Shown: positions 1 through 13,162 of the stretch, piece by piece | Layout of the letters: the number at the start of each line of letters is the position of its first letter | Numbering within the stretch: position 1 is the stretch's first letter | NCBI GenBank assembly: GCA_003996215.1 | Contig: QJPP01001540.1 | Coordinates: 1 to 64,000, forward strand | Length of the DNA: 64,000 nt | Source: Jaltomata sinuosa | Taxonomy: Eukaryota; Streptophyta; Magnoliopsida; Solanales; Solanaceae | Reading direction: 5' to 3' | Program-made: the position numbers and the translations under genes | The notes under the pieces: generated by a model | What the model saw: only the letters and a program-made list of their open reading frames with translations | What the model was told of the DNA's origin: nothing | The model's database searches: none

Positions 1-377
1 GATCCTCCCTTATATTTTATCACTGTTTCGAAACTAAAATGGCATTTTAAAACGTAAAATTGAAGCTTAAATCGGGTTAAACCCGACCCAATTGCGACCC
101 GGTTCGTAACCCGTTTTCTGCCAGACAGTCCGCGGTAAAACAGTCATAACTTTTTACTCCGAGATCAGTTGGACGTGAGGTTTTGTGCGTTGGAAACTAG
201 ACTCGTAGACCTTCGATTTGGTATTTCGGGGGACTTCTAACTCTTTATATATTGGGAGAAAAGCCCTGATACATTTGGCCCAAAGTTCAGGAAATTTGTT
301 AAAGAACTTACGATAACTTTTGTCGATTTGCTTGACTTCAAAACTTATACGTGGAAATGACCGGGAGGGTCATTACA
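1..377 (-). repeat. Possible 5' part of an LTR, minus strand
   Basis: Read on the minus strand, the segment begins at 377 with TGTAATGACCCTCCCGGTC, which resembles the TGTAAYGACCC start of many dicot gypsy LTRs. The rest has the mixed GC-rich and AT-rich texture of such LTRs. The other end is outside the window and no second copy is present, so the assignment rests on the terminal word only. Confidence 0.35.
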
Positions 378-3147
378 CTTACCCTATTAGTTAATTAGTT
401 CATAAAAAATATTGCAAAAAGAGTCTAGTTAAGTCTCAACATGCCTTATGTTCAAAGCTCAATCTCTCACAAGACAACCTTGTGTTTCTTCAATGTCTCA
501 GAATGATCCCAATATGATAAAATTGTAATCTAGATAAGCAGACAAGTCCATAGATGCTTATATTGATATATAAAATCTCTGATAAAATAGTCAACCTTGA
601 GCTTCGAGGTTGAATTCTAGAAATTTATCAAATATTTAGTTTACCCAAAGCTCAAAGGTTATGAATCTAAAAATCACCCAATTCTATATACAAATCGATC
701 TCCAAATCAAATATTTCCATTTTCTAAAACTTACCTCGATCCGACAAAGCTTCAAGTACTCTAAAATCTCTACTGCATCCAAATATGCTAAATGAGTCCA
801 ATCTATTTAGAATTGTATTCTATGAGATTAAACGAGTTCAACTATACTCATATTCCTGTATAAAATAATTCAAACTACTAAGTCAACAAAAAGGTCAAAC
901 TCGAACCCAGGGTTAAAATCATAAATTTAATATAAAATTGGATTACTCATTCCTAGAAGAATTCATATTTGAATTTTTAGCCCAAATAACTATGAATCGA
1001 CCTCCAAATCCTTAAAATTCATTTTCTCAATATTAAGGCTAAAATCTTAACTTGTACATCAAGTTCATGAATCAAAATATGAAACATAATGCGTATTCTT
1101 GCAAAATAATAAAAAATGATAGGGATTCACATACCCAATGTTTATACGAGATAAATGCCTCAAAATTTATCTCAATCCAAGCTCTCTAGCTTCAAAAATA
1201 TTGAAATACCAAAATCTGGCTTTTTTATACTCATGGTTTGCCAAATATCTGACACTTCTCTCCACATTTGTGGTCAAAACTCTGCCTTTGCAGATGCACC
1301 AGAACTCAAACAACCTCGGTATTAGACAATTTTTTCTATGGTTTTAAATCACAATACGAATATAATGATTCAATCAAAACATAATTTGAAGCTCTTTAGC
1401 TTTGTGCGGTACCACTTAAGCCCAAAACAATGCCTAAACATCCAATATAAATGCAACACAATCAAAATCAATCAAAAACTCGCTTGAATCTATAAAAAAA
1501 TATGCGGATAAGTTCAAAATCACCATAAAAACTAGATGGAACTCTAAAATCATTAATTCAACATTGTTTAGTCAATTATTTGATCAAAGTTAATCCTTAA
1601 CTTTCTATTACACTAGAATACAACTCGAGTGCTAAAATTACTCCCGAGCCCCTCGAGGTTTGTTTAAACCCTCCAACCAAGTCATAAATCTCATTTCAAG
1701 CCTATAGGGACATTCAAATCATGGTTCTTAGCTCGTTTACCAATTTTGTTGACTTTCTTCAAACTTCAAGTTTTCAAAGTCAAAATTTTAGATTTTTTTC
1801 TTTGATACGCATCTGATTACCTCGGGAATCATTTCAATCATCCCTGCCAGTCATAATAGGAATGTTAAACCTTCAAGAAGTATCATTTGTAGAAAATGAG
1901 TCTCAAATATTCAAAATAACCAGATGAGTCCTCATATGAGTCCCTACTTAAACAAATCCTTGTCATCAAATGGATAAAGAAAATGTACCTAAGCTGACAA
2001 AAAAAACAGAAATTTCTTGTTTTAACCTCATGTTAGTATCCTCAAGAAATATTTACACCAATAGCAACCCCTGTTCACTTTATCTCTCAAATTCTCTTTT
2101 ATCTTGACTCAATAACTTATATCTCCATTATTTATATTTGAAACTCCCTCAAACAACCGACTCTCATTTTATTTGAACTTACTCCGTATGAATTACCTAT
2201 TTTTCATTACAACTAAACCCCAAATGTAGTTCCTTGCTACAACATATACCACCATAACCACAAAAGTTCCTTTATTACAAAAACAACTCATTATATATTG
2301 GTAAAATACCCAAACTTTGAAATTATCTTTATTTTACACTCTTCAATATCGTTATAGGTACCATGAATCCTTAGAAAATATGTTTCCACACACTGTGAGT
2401 CTAAATTATGACTCTCTCAGATCCGTTAGTTTTATTTCACTGAGCTGAAGCTACTGAGCCAACATCTGACATCTTATTCCACATAAATTATCAAATGACA
2501 TATTTGCACCATACTAGTAATTATCTTCTTGTGTCATATCTATAGAAAAATAATTGAACACCTCAAGGGCAACTCATATTGATTCATACATCCTCAACAC
2601 AACAGTGGGTATCTGCATACCTCACTGGAATTATCCACATATATATTTTCATTTCAACTTGTGAACCTCAATAACCTAGATAGATCTGTCATATATCTAT
2701 GCTGAACTATCAATCTATCAAACCTAATGGAGTATGGGCTACCTGCAAAACTTCAAACCTTCCTGATAATGTATCCATGACCCACGTAATAATCAAACTT
2801 GGTACAAAATACACCGTTCTTCATATCACCAATATTCACTTGAATTGATCTCAAATCCTTAAAAGATAGATAATAAGCCTTTTATTATTCTGTGGTGACC
2901 TTTTTCATCCTTTTCTTATGAATAGAAAATCCTATGATACCTTTTTTGATCTCATAAGTTGAAATCTATCCAATTCATCAAATCAGTACGAAGGAATTAT
3001 ACCTTATGACTTTAATCTTCATGGTATCAATTCACATCAGTCATGCAAACCTGTTAGAACTTCATGAAATCAAAATACATCAACTTCTCTAATACATGGG
3101 TTTTTTGTGATCTCACTTAACTTTTCCACTATTAATGTACCAGGATT
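378..3147. other. Degenerate AT-rich repeat DNA, no gene found
   Basis: About 2.8 kb of AT-rich DNA with stops in all frames. The longest open stretch (69 codons from 1138) has no recognisable motif. The texture is that of decayed retroelement spacer or LTR, but I could not match it to any other part of this window. No TIR, tRNA or microsatellite was seen. Confidence 0.5.
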
Positions 3148-4675
3148 TGATGGCACATTTACTTCTTTTTAACAAAAGATTTTGTAATTTTTTAGTGTGT
3201 TTTTATGTGATATGATGGTATTTTAGTTTATATGTAGAAAAATGAGGCTCGTGCATGAAAGGTGGAGTTTTGAGCTAAAAATGACTAAAAACTGACCCAT
3301 GAAAGAGAATGAGCGGCCGTGGAACAAGTCTATAAACCGTCCTATTACTCGTGGACCATGATATGAAGATAGACAAAGTCAGAGTTCCAATTATGGCTCA
3401 TTTGATGACCTGTGAACCCAACGATGGACCATACTATCAGTTATAGAAGAGAACCTGCAGAGTTACAAGTTTAACTTCATTCTATGACCTTTTGATGTAC
3501 TGTGAAACTAGTTCACGACCTGTTCTATCACTTATCGATCAAGGTTCCAAGAAGAAGCATTTTTTATCTCAGACCATAGTCCAGGTTGATGGACCATCAA
3601 AGTGTTTCACGGACTATGGATTAAGCTTTAAAAATTAGAATTCCAAACTTGACCAAGCAGAATGATAATTGGCTTCCAACTTCCACAGATTATGGATTTG
3701 AATGACGGTCCGTGGAATGCTGGAGCAACCAAGTTTTCCTAATTTATTTAGGATAAGTTTTTATATCTATAAATACTCCCCTTAGGTTTTCTTTTGGAGT
3801 TTACACGTTGTTTACACATTTTTGTGCAAGAATATATTGTTGATTAGAGATATTATTATTTTAGGAGATTTTCTACGTGACTTTGAAATTATTTTGCTAA
3901 TATAATCCCAATTTCTTTACTACTATTCTGTAAGTTCTTCATAGTGATGTCATCTTGCTTCTCAATTATTTTTTGCATAAATATTAGCAGCTAAATCCCA
4001 TAACTAGGTTTGTGGGAACCATGATGGAATAACGAAAGTAGGTAAAACATTATAGTGATCTTTGAATGGTTATTGCACATATATTATTAATTCCTTTGTG
4101 ATTTTTAGTGGTTGCAACTGTTACAACACACCATTAATCTAAAATTACTTGACAAAAGAAGTAGAGATTAGGAAAATAAATTAACAACAGAGATTTGAGG
4201 CTTCTAACCCTCATTTAATAACTTGAGCTACTACTAGGATAATCAATCAAAAACTCATGACAAAGTTTAAATATTAAACACTTATAAGACGAAGGAATTT
4301 AGAGTGATATTCACCTACTTGGGTGGAAAGTTCTTAGATGAACGTTATTCACTAGTTTTGCATGTGTAAAATTGGGATAGATCACTAATAAGCTAGACCT
4401 GCTAAAGTTATAAAATCATGGGAAACACAGTCCTAGTCTTTTCTCACACAATGATTACAAAAACAAAGATTAAACATTAGTCCATTGATCACAAATAACT
4501 TAAAATCTTTAATTTTTGTGTCAAATTCCACTCAAAATATTAGCTACTAGTTGAATAACTATTATTGAGCACTTTATCGCAATATTCTATGTGGGATTCA
4601 TCCCAATCTTGTTTGGATTTTATATTTGAACAATGACCAGTTTATATCTTTTTGAAGGTTAATTTGGGCATATCA
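3148..4675 (+). repeat. ATH-1 5' LTR
   Basis: Starts TGATGGCAC and ends GGGCATATCA, the same kind of ends as the ATH-2 LTRs (TGATGTGCC...GGGCATATCA). It shares the ATH-2 layout: short GACC/CGTGG words (about 3300-3720), a TATA box, the phrase TGTGGGAACCATGA (about 4011-4024), and a U5 word near 4586. The two families have diverged strongly elsewhere. Confidence 0.75.
3768..3776 (+). promoter_or_regulatory. TATA box of ATH-1 LTR
   Basis: CTATAAATA lies just downstream of the GC-rich word cluster and just upstream of a C/T-rich stretch and the phrase TAGGTTTTCTTTT. The equivalent place in the ATH-2 3' LTR (48527) has the same box. Confidence 0.6.
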
Positions 4676-4680
4676 AATTT

Positions 4681-4698
4681 TGACATCATTTCTGGAGA
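4681..4698 (+). other. ATH-1 primer-binding site (tRNA-Asp type, decayed)
   Basis: TGACATCATTTCTGGAGA follows the LTR end after 5 bases. Against the Athila/Tat consensus TGGCGCCGTTGCCGGGGA, 11 of 18 positions match and six of seven differences are transitions. The TEK-A target duplication begins at its last base. Confidence 0.6.
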
Positions 4699-4702
4699 AT
4701 AT

Positions 4703-5686
4703 TGTCATTCCCCGAGGCTACCCCCTAGACGTAACACGGTTCTCAGTGTCATAAGTGACACCAAACTAACCCATGGTTTGACATATATAAATAATTTTTG
4801 GTAAAATGTGAACTATGCAGGAACTGAAAAACTTTAAAATATCTGAGATGGGAAGAGAAATCCAAACATATCTAAATATATAATATAAATAAGAGTGTAA
4901 TGAGTCTGAAAAAACAATGCTAATAACTCAATAGATGAATCTAGTCTATGTATGGAAGCCTCTAACTGAGTTGCTGGGACATGCCCCCAACAAACTCTAA
5001 TAATCTGAAACTGAAATGTAAAGACTGAAAGATGAAAGCATATTTAATGTCCTTGAACTATGAGGACTCACCACTGAGGCTGCTGAGTAAGGATCGGAAT
5101 CAAGCTAAGCGTGGTCTGGATGCTGAGCGCCTAAACCTATATTATACAATAATGTAGCACAAAAGTATGCGTCAGTACTTTGAATATACTGAGCATGCGA
5201 GATATATGCTAAGCTGAAAAACATAAAACTGAACATGGAAATACACATTGAAGCATAAACTGAATGATAAGCTGGATGCAATGACCAAGTATTAATATGA
5301 ACATAAAATATGCTGAGCTGAATAACTGAAATAGATACTGAGTACATGGATAATGCAATATGACCCTAACTGTGGGAGATACTATTAACTGACATACCCC
5401 AAGCAGAGCTAATTATAGGGCCAACCTGTAACCCTAGATGGAAGGGTGCTCATACCGTGCCAAGGGTATGAACAAAGCTGGCATAGATCTACTAAACTAA
5501 TGTCCACAAGGGATAAGGGTGACCAACCTACTCTAACAGTTGACCCCTCTCATACCTACGGTGGCGCCGTAGTTCTGGGACTTAGAGATTGCTACTAAAG
5601 GTCTCAGCCTAATCTGATAGCCAAGCCTTTACCCTTTTATCCGCTTGGTACTAATTTTACTCCCAACTGAATGTAAGCAATAAAAT
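4703..5686 (-). repeat. TEK-A 3' LTR, distal half
   Basis: Matches the 5' LTR (23880 to about 24867) nearly base for base, including the TCAGTAC...TACTGA stem region (5172-5192). It stops at 5686 where TEK-B inserted and resumes at 12033. The two halves total 2114 bp, against 2123 bp for the intact 5' LTR. Confidence 0.9.
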
Positions 5687-6984
5687 TGTAACACCCTAGA
5701 AATTGAACCAGCTTTCTAAGTTTAAAACTCTAAAAAATTTCAAATTTCTAGGAATCACGCGTCCAAACCACGGACCGTGGTTTGAACCATGAGTCATGGA
5801 ATGGATCCGTGGTTTGCCTTCTCCAGATCAACCTCTGGTCTGAGAACCACGAGTTGATTCTATGGATTATAGTTCACTCTATGGACCGTATAGTTGACTC
5901 GTGGAACTTGATCTCAGGGTTGACTATTTCCTCAAGAACCATGAGTTACTTCTATGGACCGTAGTCTGAGCCACAGACCATACTGTCCACTCGTGGAACT
6001 TAATCAAAGGTCAGCAAATTCCCCAGGAACTACGACTCAGGTCTACGAACCATAGGTCATTCTATGAGTCATCCTGTTGACTCGTAAGACCTGTTCTGCA
6101 GCTTGTCTTTTGGCTCAAGAACCACGAGTCATGGTTCAGTCTACGACCCGTGGAACCCATCCGTGGAACCTGAAGCTGAGAAATTTAATAACTTTTCTTA
6201 ATTAAATCTCAGGGGTATTTTTATAATTACCCACCTTTTAACTCCTAAGTAAGGTCATTTTGGCCATTCTTAGCATGATTTCTAAACCTATTAGCCTAAA
6301 TCCCTTCTTATTTACTCATTCATCTACCAAAAGAGGAAAATAACTCTCTCAAGCTCCAAGTCTCAATCTCCAAGTTCAAGCCTCCTCTTCTTTTCAATTT
6401 TAGTTGGATTAGCTTCAATCAAGGTATGTGGGTGTTCATTAAGGGTTTCCTTTCACCCTTAAGCCTAAATCCCCAAATCTTTACTTTGATTTAGCAAATT
6501 GTGAAATTATGGTTCTTACCAAAATTGGGGAAAAATTATGGGTTTTGTTTTAAAGCTTCAATTCATGATTTGACATTTATTACTCCTGCTTCAATTGAAG
6601 TCTAGTAAGTATTTTTAAAAGCTGATATGTTAAGTATGAATTCTAGTATGATTCCTTTAAATTGCATAATTTCAAGTATAAATTTGGCATGTTTAGATAA
6701 CATGGTCTCTTGATTATGAAAGTGCATGCACAATTTTTCAGGTTAGGATTTTAGAAAAGAAGGGGTATCTTGAATTATGAACATGCATAACTTTAAGACT
6801 TATGATATGAATTTGCAAGACATCAGATATGTCTCTATGCTTTATGAACAAATTTTACATTAGATATGTCATCACTTATGATCAATTCTGCATCCAGATA
6901 TGCATCAGTATTATATGAGCTAAACATTTTATTTTGGGAGTAGTATTTAGCACCGAGTTGGACGGGGTGAGAGTACCCTTAGCC
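5687..6984 (+). repeat. TEK-B 5' LTR, truncated at its 3' side
   Basis: Aligns with 9928-11220 of the 3' LTR, up to GTACCCTTAG. Beyond that the two copies separate: the 3' copy continues as LTR, whereas this copy enters pol. It carries the word cluster (about 5750-6180) with the 21-bp perfect inverted repeat at 5764-5784. Confidence 0.88.
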
Positions 6985-9685
6985 CCAGTTTTGTTTGTGC
7001 GAAAGAAGGATGGTTCTCTTAGGATCTGTATTGACCACTTTCAGTTGAACAATGTGACAATTAAGAATAAGTATCCCATTCCTAGGATTGATGACTTGTT
7101 CGATCATATTCAAGGTGCTAGTTTCTTCTCCAAGATCAACCTTAGATCCAGTTATCATCAGCTTCATGTTAGAGAGTGTGATATTCCAAAAACAGCCTTC
7201 AGAACTCTGTATTGTCATTATGAATTTATGGTTATATCTTTTGGTCTAATGAATTCTCCTGCAACCTTTATGGATTTGATGAACTATGTGTTTAAACAGT
7301 ATCTGGATATGTTTGTGATTGTTTTCATTGATGATATTCTTATCTACTCTCAGAGTGAGGAGGAGCATGTAGACTATTTGAGAGTTGTGTTGCAAACTCT
7401 CAAGGATCGATGGTTGTTTGCTAAGTTTAGTAATTGTGAGTTTTGGATGAAGTCTGTTGCTTTTATCGGTCATATTGTGACTAGAGATGATATTTGAGTT
7501 GATTCTCAAAAGATTGAGGTAGTAAAGAACTGGCCTAGACCCACTTCCCCATTTGATATTAGGAGCTTTTTGGTTTTGGCTGGTTACTACAGGAGATTTG
7601 TGGAGGGGTTTTCTTCAATTGCTGCCCCTTTGACTCGATTGACTTTGAAGAAGGTGAAATTTCAGTGGTATGATCTTTGTGAGGAGAACTTCAGGAATTG
7701 AAGACTAGGTTGACCACATCACCAGTGTTGACCCTACCTGAGGGTTTAAATGACTTTGTTATGTATTGTGATACTTCTAGAATTGGCTTGGGTTGTGTTT
7801 TGATGCAGCGTATTAAGGTGATTGCTTATGCTTCTAGACATCTAAAGATCCATAAGAAGAACTACCCTACTCACGATCTTGAGTTAGTAGCCATGGTATT
7901 TGATTTGAAGATTTAGAAATATTACTTGTATGGTGTGTATGTGGTTGTATTACCTGATCATAAGAGTCTTCAGTATGTGTTCTCTCAAAAGGACTTAAAT
8001 TTGCATCAAAGGAGATGGCTTGAGCTTCTTAAGGATTATGATATGAGTGTGGTTTACCATCCTGATAAGGACAATGTTGTGGCGAATGGACTTAGTAGAT
8101 TGACCATGGGTAGTGTGTCTTCAGTTGAAGACAAAAAAAAGGAATTGGTTAAGGAGGTTCATAGGCTTGCTTAGTTAGGAGTTCGCCTTATGGACTCGAC
8201 AAAAAGTGGTGTTATTGTTCAGAATGGTTTTGAATGATCTTTGGTAGCTAAAGTGAAGGCAAAGTAAGACAGTGATCCTATTTTGCTTTAGCTAAAGGGT
8301 GCAGTCCATCAACAAAAGGGTTGAGGTTTTCTCCCAAGGGGAGATGGTGTGCTTCATTATCAGGGTCGATTGTGTGTGACAGATGTAGATGGGTTGAGAC
8401 AACAGATTTTGACTGAGGCTCATAGTTTAAGATATTCTATTCACCCTGGTGCCACCAAGATGTACCATGATCTATGGGAAGTCTATTGGTGGAATGGTAT
8501 GAAAAGGGACTTAGCCAATTTTGTGGCTAAGTGTCCCAACTATCAGCAAGTGAAGGTAGAGCATCAGCGACCGAGTGGCATAACTCAGGATATTGACGTT
8601 CATACTTGGAAGTGGAAAGCGACAATATGAACTTCATTACAGGTTTGCCTCGTACTCTAAGGCAACACAATTATATTTGGGTGATTATCGACAGGATGAC
8701 AAAATCAGCCCATTTCTTGGCTGTCAAGACTACTGATTCAGCTGAAGATTATGCCAGACTCTACATCTGTGAGATAGTCCAATTGTATGGTATTCCATTA
8801 TCCATCATTTCAGATAGAGGTAATCAGTTTACATCCCAGTTTTGGAGAACATATAATAGAGGTCTTGGTACTTAGGTGAAGCTTAGCACAACTTTTCACC
8901 CACAGACGGATGGCTAGGAAGAGAATACTATTCAGACTTTAGAGGATATGTTGAGAGCTTTTGTGATTGATTTCAAGGGTAGTTGGGATGATCACTTACC
9001 TCTTATTGAGTTTGCCTACAACAACAACTTTCATTCTAGCATCTTGATGGCCCCTTATGAGGCACTTTATGGGCAGAGGTGTAGGTCTCCTATTGGTTGG
9101 TTTGAGGTAGGTGAGGCATCTTTGATTGGTCCACATTCGGTTCATGAGACTATGGAGAAGGTTCAGCTTATTAGGGAAAGGTTGAAGACCGCTCAAAGTC
9201 GACAGAAATCATATGCATATATGAGGAGAAGGGAGTTAGAATTTAAAGTTAATGATTGGGTTTTTCTGAAGGTGTCACCCATGAAGGGTGTGATGAGATT
9301 TGGCTAGAAAGGGAAGCTTAGTCCCTGTTTTGTAGGTTCTTTTCAAATTCTGAGGAGATTTGGTAGCATTGCTTATGAGTTGGAGTTGCCAACGGATTTA
9401 GAAGCAGTTCATATGGTTTTCCATGTTTCCTTATTGAAGAAGTGTGTTGGTGATCCATCCTTGAATATTCCTTTGGAGGATGTGGGTATGAAGGATAGTC
9501 TCACTTATGAGGAGGTTCCCATAGAGATTCTTGATCATCAAGTTCAGAGGTTGAGAAACAAGGAAGTCACTTCGGTAAAGGTCCTTTAGAGGAATCACCT
9601 AGTTGAGGGAGCTACTTGGGAAGCAGAAGCAGCCATGAAAGCCAAGTACCCTCATCTCTTTCCTTCCGATCCAGTTTCCACTTGA
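6985..9685 (+). pseudogene. TEK-B pol remnant: RT, RNase H, integrase, chromodomain-like tail
   Basis: Encodes the later part of a Tekay-type polyprotein. RT starts at the VLFVRKKDGS block (about 6988) and keeps the FIDD catalytic box (Asp codons 7330-7335). RNase H follows (7690-8170), then an integrase zinc-binding region (8420-8560), then the integrase core with ISDRG (about 8809-8823) and the downstream Glu. The end has the VL.RN...EGATWE tail typical of chromoviral integrases. In-frame stops include 7495 (TGA), 7914 (TAG), 8172, 8874, 8914 and 9304, most at codons where a C-to-T or G-to-A change makes a stop. It cannot make a working enzyme, and the start was deleted. Confidence 0.88.
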
Positions 9686-9927
9686 GGTAGTAGTTTCCCC
9701 ATTAATATGTCTATCCTACTCTATTCCACCAGTTCCCCTCATGATCATAGTAAGCATTCATGTTTTTTTCTTTTTCAAATTTGATTCAGTCATGTTTTAA
9801 GTTGCAAGCTTAGTTTTCATGTTTGTTCTTCAGATTTTATGTGTTATTGACTTGTTGGGATATTTTCTCTTCAGTTTTCCCTTGTTTAGTCTTCATTCGA
9901 GGATGAATGATCCCAAGGGGGAGATAT
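9686..9927 (+). other. TEK-B 3' untranslated spacer with polypurine tract
   Basis: No coding sequence after the pol stop. The last bases before the LTR, AAGGGGGAGATAT (about 9915-9927), form the polypurine tract that would prime plus-strand DNA. The same tract, reverse-complemented, adjoins the TEK-A 3' LTR at 13163. Confidence 0.75.
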
Positions 9928-12032
9928 TGTAACACCCCAAAAATTGAACCAGCTTTCTAAGTTTAAAACTCTAAAAAATTTCAAGTTTACAGGAATCACG
10001 GGTGCAAACCACGGACCGTGGTTTGAACCACGAGTCATGGAATGGATCCATGGTTTGACTTTTGCAATTCAACCTCTGGTCTGAGAACCACGAGTTGATT
10101 CTACAGACCGTAGTTCACTCTACGGACCATACAGTTGACTCGTGGAACTTGATCTGAGGGTTGAATATTTCCTCAAGAACCATGCGTGACTTCTACAGAC
10201 CGTAGTCTGAACAACGGACCATACTGTCCACTCATGGAAATTAATCAGAGGTCAGCAAATTCCCCAGGAACTACGACTAGGTCTACAGACCGTAGTCCAT
10301 TCTACGAATCATCCTGTTGACTCGTAGGACCAGTTCTACAGCCTGTCTTTTGGCTCAAGAACCAAGAGTGGGAACCACGAGTCGTGGTTCAATCTATGAC
10401 TCGTGGAACCCATCCGTGGAACCTGAAGCCAGGAAATTTTACAGGTTTCCTTAATTAAATCCTAGGGGTATTTTTATAATTACCCACCCTTTTAACTCCT
10501 AAGTGAGGTCGTTTTGTCCATTCTTAGCATGATTTCTAAACCTATTAGCCTAAGTCCCTTCTCATTTCCTCATTCATCTATCAAAAGAGGAAAGTAACTC
10601 TCTCAAGCTCCAAGTTCAAGCCTCCTCTTCTTTTCAATTTCAGTTGGATTAGCTTCAATCAAGGTATGTGGGTGTTCATTAAGGGTTTACTTTCACCCTT
10701 AATCCCAAATCCCCAAATCTTTACTTTGATTTAGCAAATTGTGAAATTATGGTTCTTACCCAAATTGGGGAAAAGTTATGGGTTTTGTTTTAAAGCTTCA
10801 ATTCATGATTTCACATTTATTACCCATGCTTCAATTGAAGTCTAGTAAGTATTCAAAAGACGATATGTTAAGTATGAATTCTAGCATGATTCCTTTAAAT
10901 TGCATGATTTCAAGTATAAATTTGGCATGTTTAGATAACACGGTCTCTTGATTATGAAAGTTCATGCATAATTCTTCAGGTTATGATTTTAGAAAAGAAG
11001 GGGTATCTTGAATTATGAACATGCACAACTTTAAGACTTATGATATGAATTTGCATAACATCAGATATGTCTCTATGCTTTATGAACAGATTTGACATTA
11101 GATATGTCATCACTTATGATCAGTTCTGCATCCAGATATGCATCAATATTATATGAGCTATACGTATTATTTTGGGAGTAGTATTTAGCACCGAAATGGA
11201 CGGGATGAGAGTACCCTTAGTTCCAGAACTACGTGCCCCCGTAGGTTCTAAGTCCCCTCAGTTGGGCATCTGATTTAGTGATCATGCCACATTCATGCCT
11301 TTATACCCTGGCAAGGTATATTATGTCCTTTCGATGGGGCGTATACATCGGATTCCATATAGCTCACATGGTCTATGTCGATTAGAGAACCTCCCATAAA
11401 AAATAGTATCGGATTTTAAAATGCATTGACTCTTTGCCTTCAGACATCAAGACTATTATGATTACTATGATATTTTGTATATCTTGCTTTGGCATCGCAT
11501 TGAGTTTCTTGCCTTTCTATTTTACACTTATAGCATGATTTCAGCTTTACAAGTTTATTTAGCATGCTTATCTTAGATTCCTGTTTATCTTATATATTTA
11601 GTACATCCTATAGTACTGATACATTTTGCACTACATCTTTTTATGATGCTAATTCAGTCACCTGTCCTCAGACTCGTGGATAGAATATGCCAGACATTCA
11701 ACTGATTATTGGTGAGTCCTCATTATTCGAGGACTAGTGTTAGAGCGTCCATATTTATGCTTTCATTTCAGATTTCGAGTTAGCTGGGGTTTTCTCCTAG
11801 CAACTCTTTATGACAGTTAGAGGCTTTTCAGACATAGACAATTTGTGAGTCTCCTTTTGGATTTGTATTACTATTTGAATTGATTATCTATACTTTTGAT
11901 TTTGGATCTTCCTATTATGATTCCGCTTGTCTAGTTGAATTACCTGAGTTATGCTATGACCAAGGGTTATCTTGAGAAAATTGTGGTCCCAGGTCCCATG
12001 TTACATCAAGGGGGAAGCCTCAGGGAGTGACA
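9928..12032 (+). repeat. TEK-B 3' LTR (2105 bp)
   Basis: Complete LTR, TGTAACACCCC to AGTGACA. The GC-rich word cluster spans about 9999-10430, with the 21-bp perfect inverted repeat at 10005-10025. A stem-like AGTAC...GTACT block lies at 11600-11617. It ends next to the target duplication. Confidence 0.9.
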
Positions 12033-13162
12033 GAATTACAAGGTGAAATACTGGATAGCTCAAATACTGATAATAATCTGAGAATGCAACACACATATAC
12101 TGAAACTTATTGCATTCCAATTCTGAAGTATGATTGTCTGGAATATCTGCCTAGCAAGTATAATTTACGAATATTGAAATTGACACAACTAGGGTTTCTA
12201 GGTCCTGTACATCTGACTATGTTAATTTTCCAAGAAACATAAAATAATTATCATATAGGCAATAACATCTGAAACTGAAATGAATCCCTAAGATTTAGGA
12301 ACCCTAGTTCTGAATAATTCATGGAGACTGAAGAACTGACTGAATCTAGGGACTCAACGGGTGGAAGGAACCCAAAGATAAAATCCCACATACCTGGAAG
12401 AGAATCTACGGAGAAAAATCCTTTGATTTTAGGTCTGAGCTTGAAGGAACCTCCTGCTTGTTCTTGAGAGAAACTTTCGCCTCTTTTCTCCTTTTCTTTC
12501 TAAGTATCTGATGATTTTAGGAGAATAGGTGATTTAGGTAGTTTTTGATTAATTTACTAGGTTTAGACTAAGAAAAATGATATAGCTTAGACCTTAAAAG
12601 AGGTAGGAAAGTCTGGAATACCCCTGGGAATTTTAAAAGAAAATTGTTGAAATTCGCAAATCGGGTTCCACGGATGGGTTCCATGACTCGTGGAAACTTC
12701 CATGGCTCGTGGAACCCTATTGTGGTTCCTGGTCCTTTTTATCTAGCTACGCGTCTGAGTTCCACAACTTGGGTTCATGATCTGTGGAACCATCCATAGT
12801 TCATAGAATCCTATCATAGTTCCTGAGGGATTGATGACCCTTAGGTCTGAGTCCCACGAGACCATTCCACAACTGGTGGATCATTCCACAATTTGTGGAA
12901 ATAGGTTATTTCATGGGGACAGTTGGGTCTCAGGTCTGAGTTCTATGACGCGTGGATCATTCCACGATCTGTGGTTCTGACTTGTGGTCTAGAACTTAAC
13001 TTGGCTGGTCTCTGTCTGAGTTCTACGGAGGCATTCCACGATTCGTGGACTATTCCACGGTTCGTGGAAACCATCCGTGGTTCCGGTTGGGACTTGGAAA
13101 ATTTTATTTTCTAGGTTTTTTTTCTGGGATGAGTTTAGGCTTGGATGTTCTGAGGTATTACA
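12033..13162 (-). repeat. TEK-A 3' LTR, proximal half
   Basis: Continues the LTR interrupted at 5686 and matches 24863-26002. On the minus strand it begins at 13162 with TGTAATACCTC (TGTAACACC in the other copy). The word cluster of CCACGACTCGTGG-like motifs spans about 12660-13090. Confidence 0.9.

Larger units (their letters stand above)
5687..12032 (+). mobile_element. TEK-B: internally deleted Tekay-like element inside the TEK-A LTR
   Basis: Begins TGTAACACCC and ends GGGAGTGACA. Flanks are AAAAT (5682-5686) and GAATT (12033-12037). The sibling TEK-A LTR keeps the uninterrupted site GAAAT at 24863-24867, which shows that both flanks derive from one 5-bp target, each with one substitution. 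The 3' LTR is complete. The 5' LTR is fused at about 6982 to the middle of the RT gene, so the rest of the 5' LTR, PBS, gag, protease and the N-terminal RT region are missing. Confidence 0.9.

Noticed and set aside
2400..2990. Possible antisense coding remnant
   Set aside because: A minus-strand frame of about 34 codons near 2720-2830 is open but matches no motif I know; not enough to call a gene.
6985..9685. Endogenous pararetrovirus origin of the RT sequences
   Set aside because: RT is followed by integrase and chromodomain-like tail and the elements have LTRs, target duplications and tRNA sites, so they are Ty3/gypsy retrotransposons.
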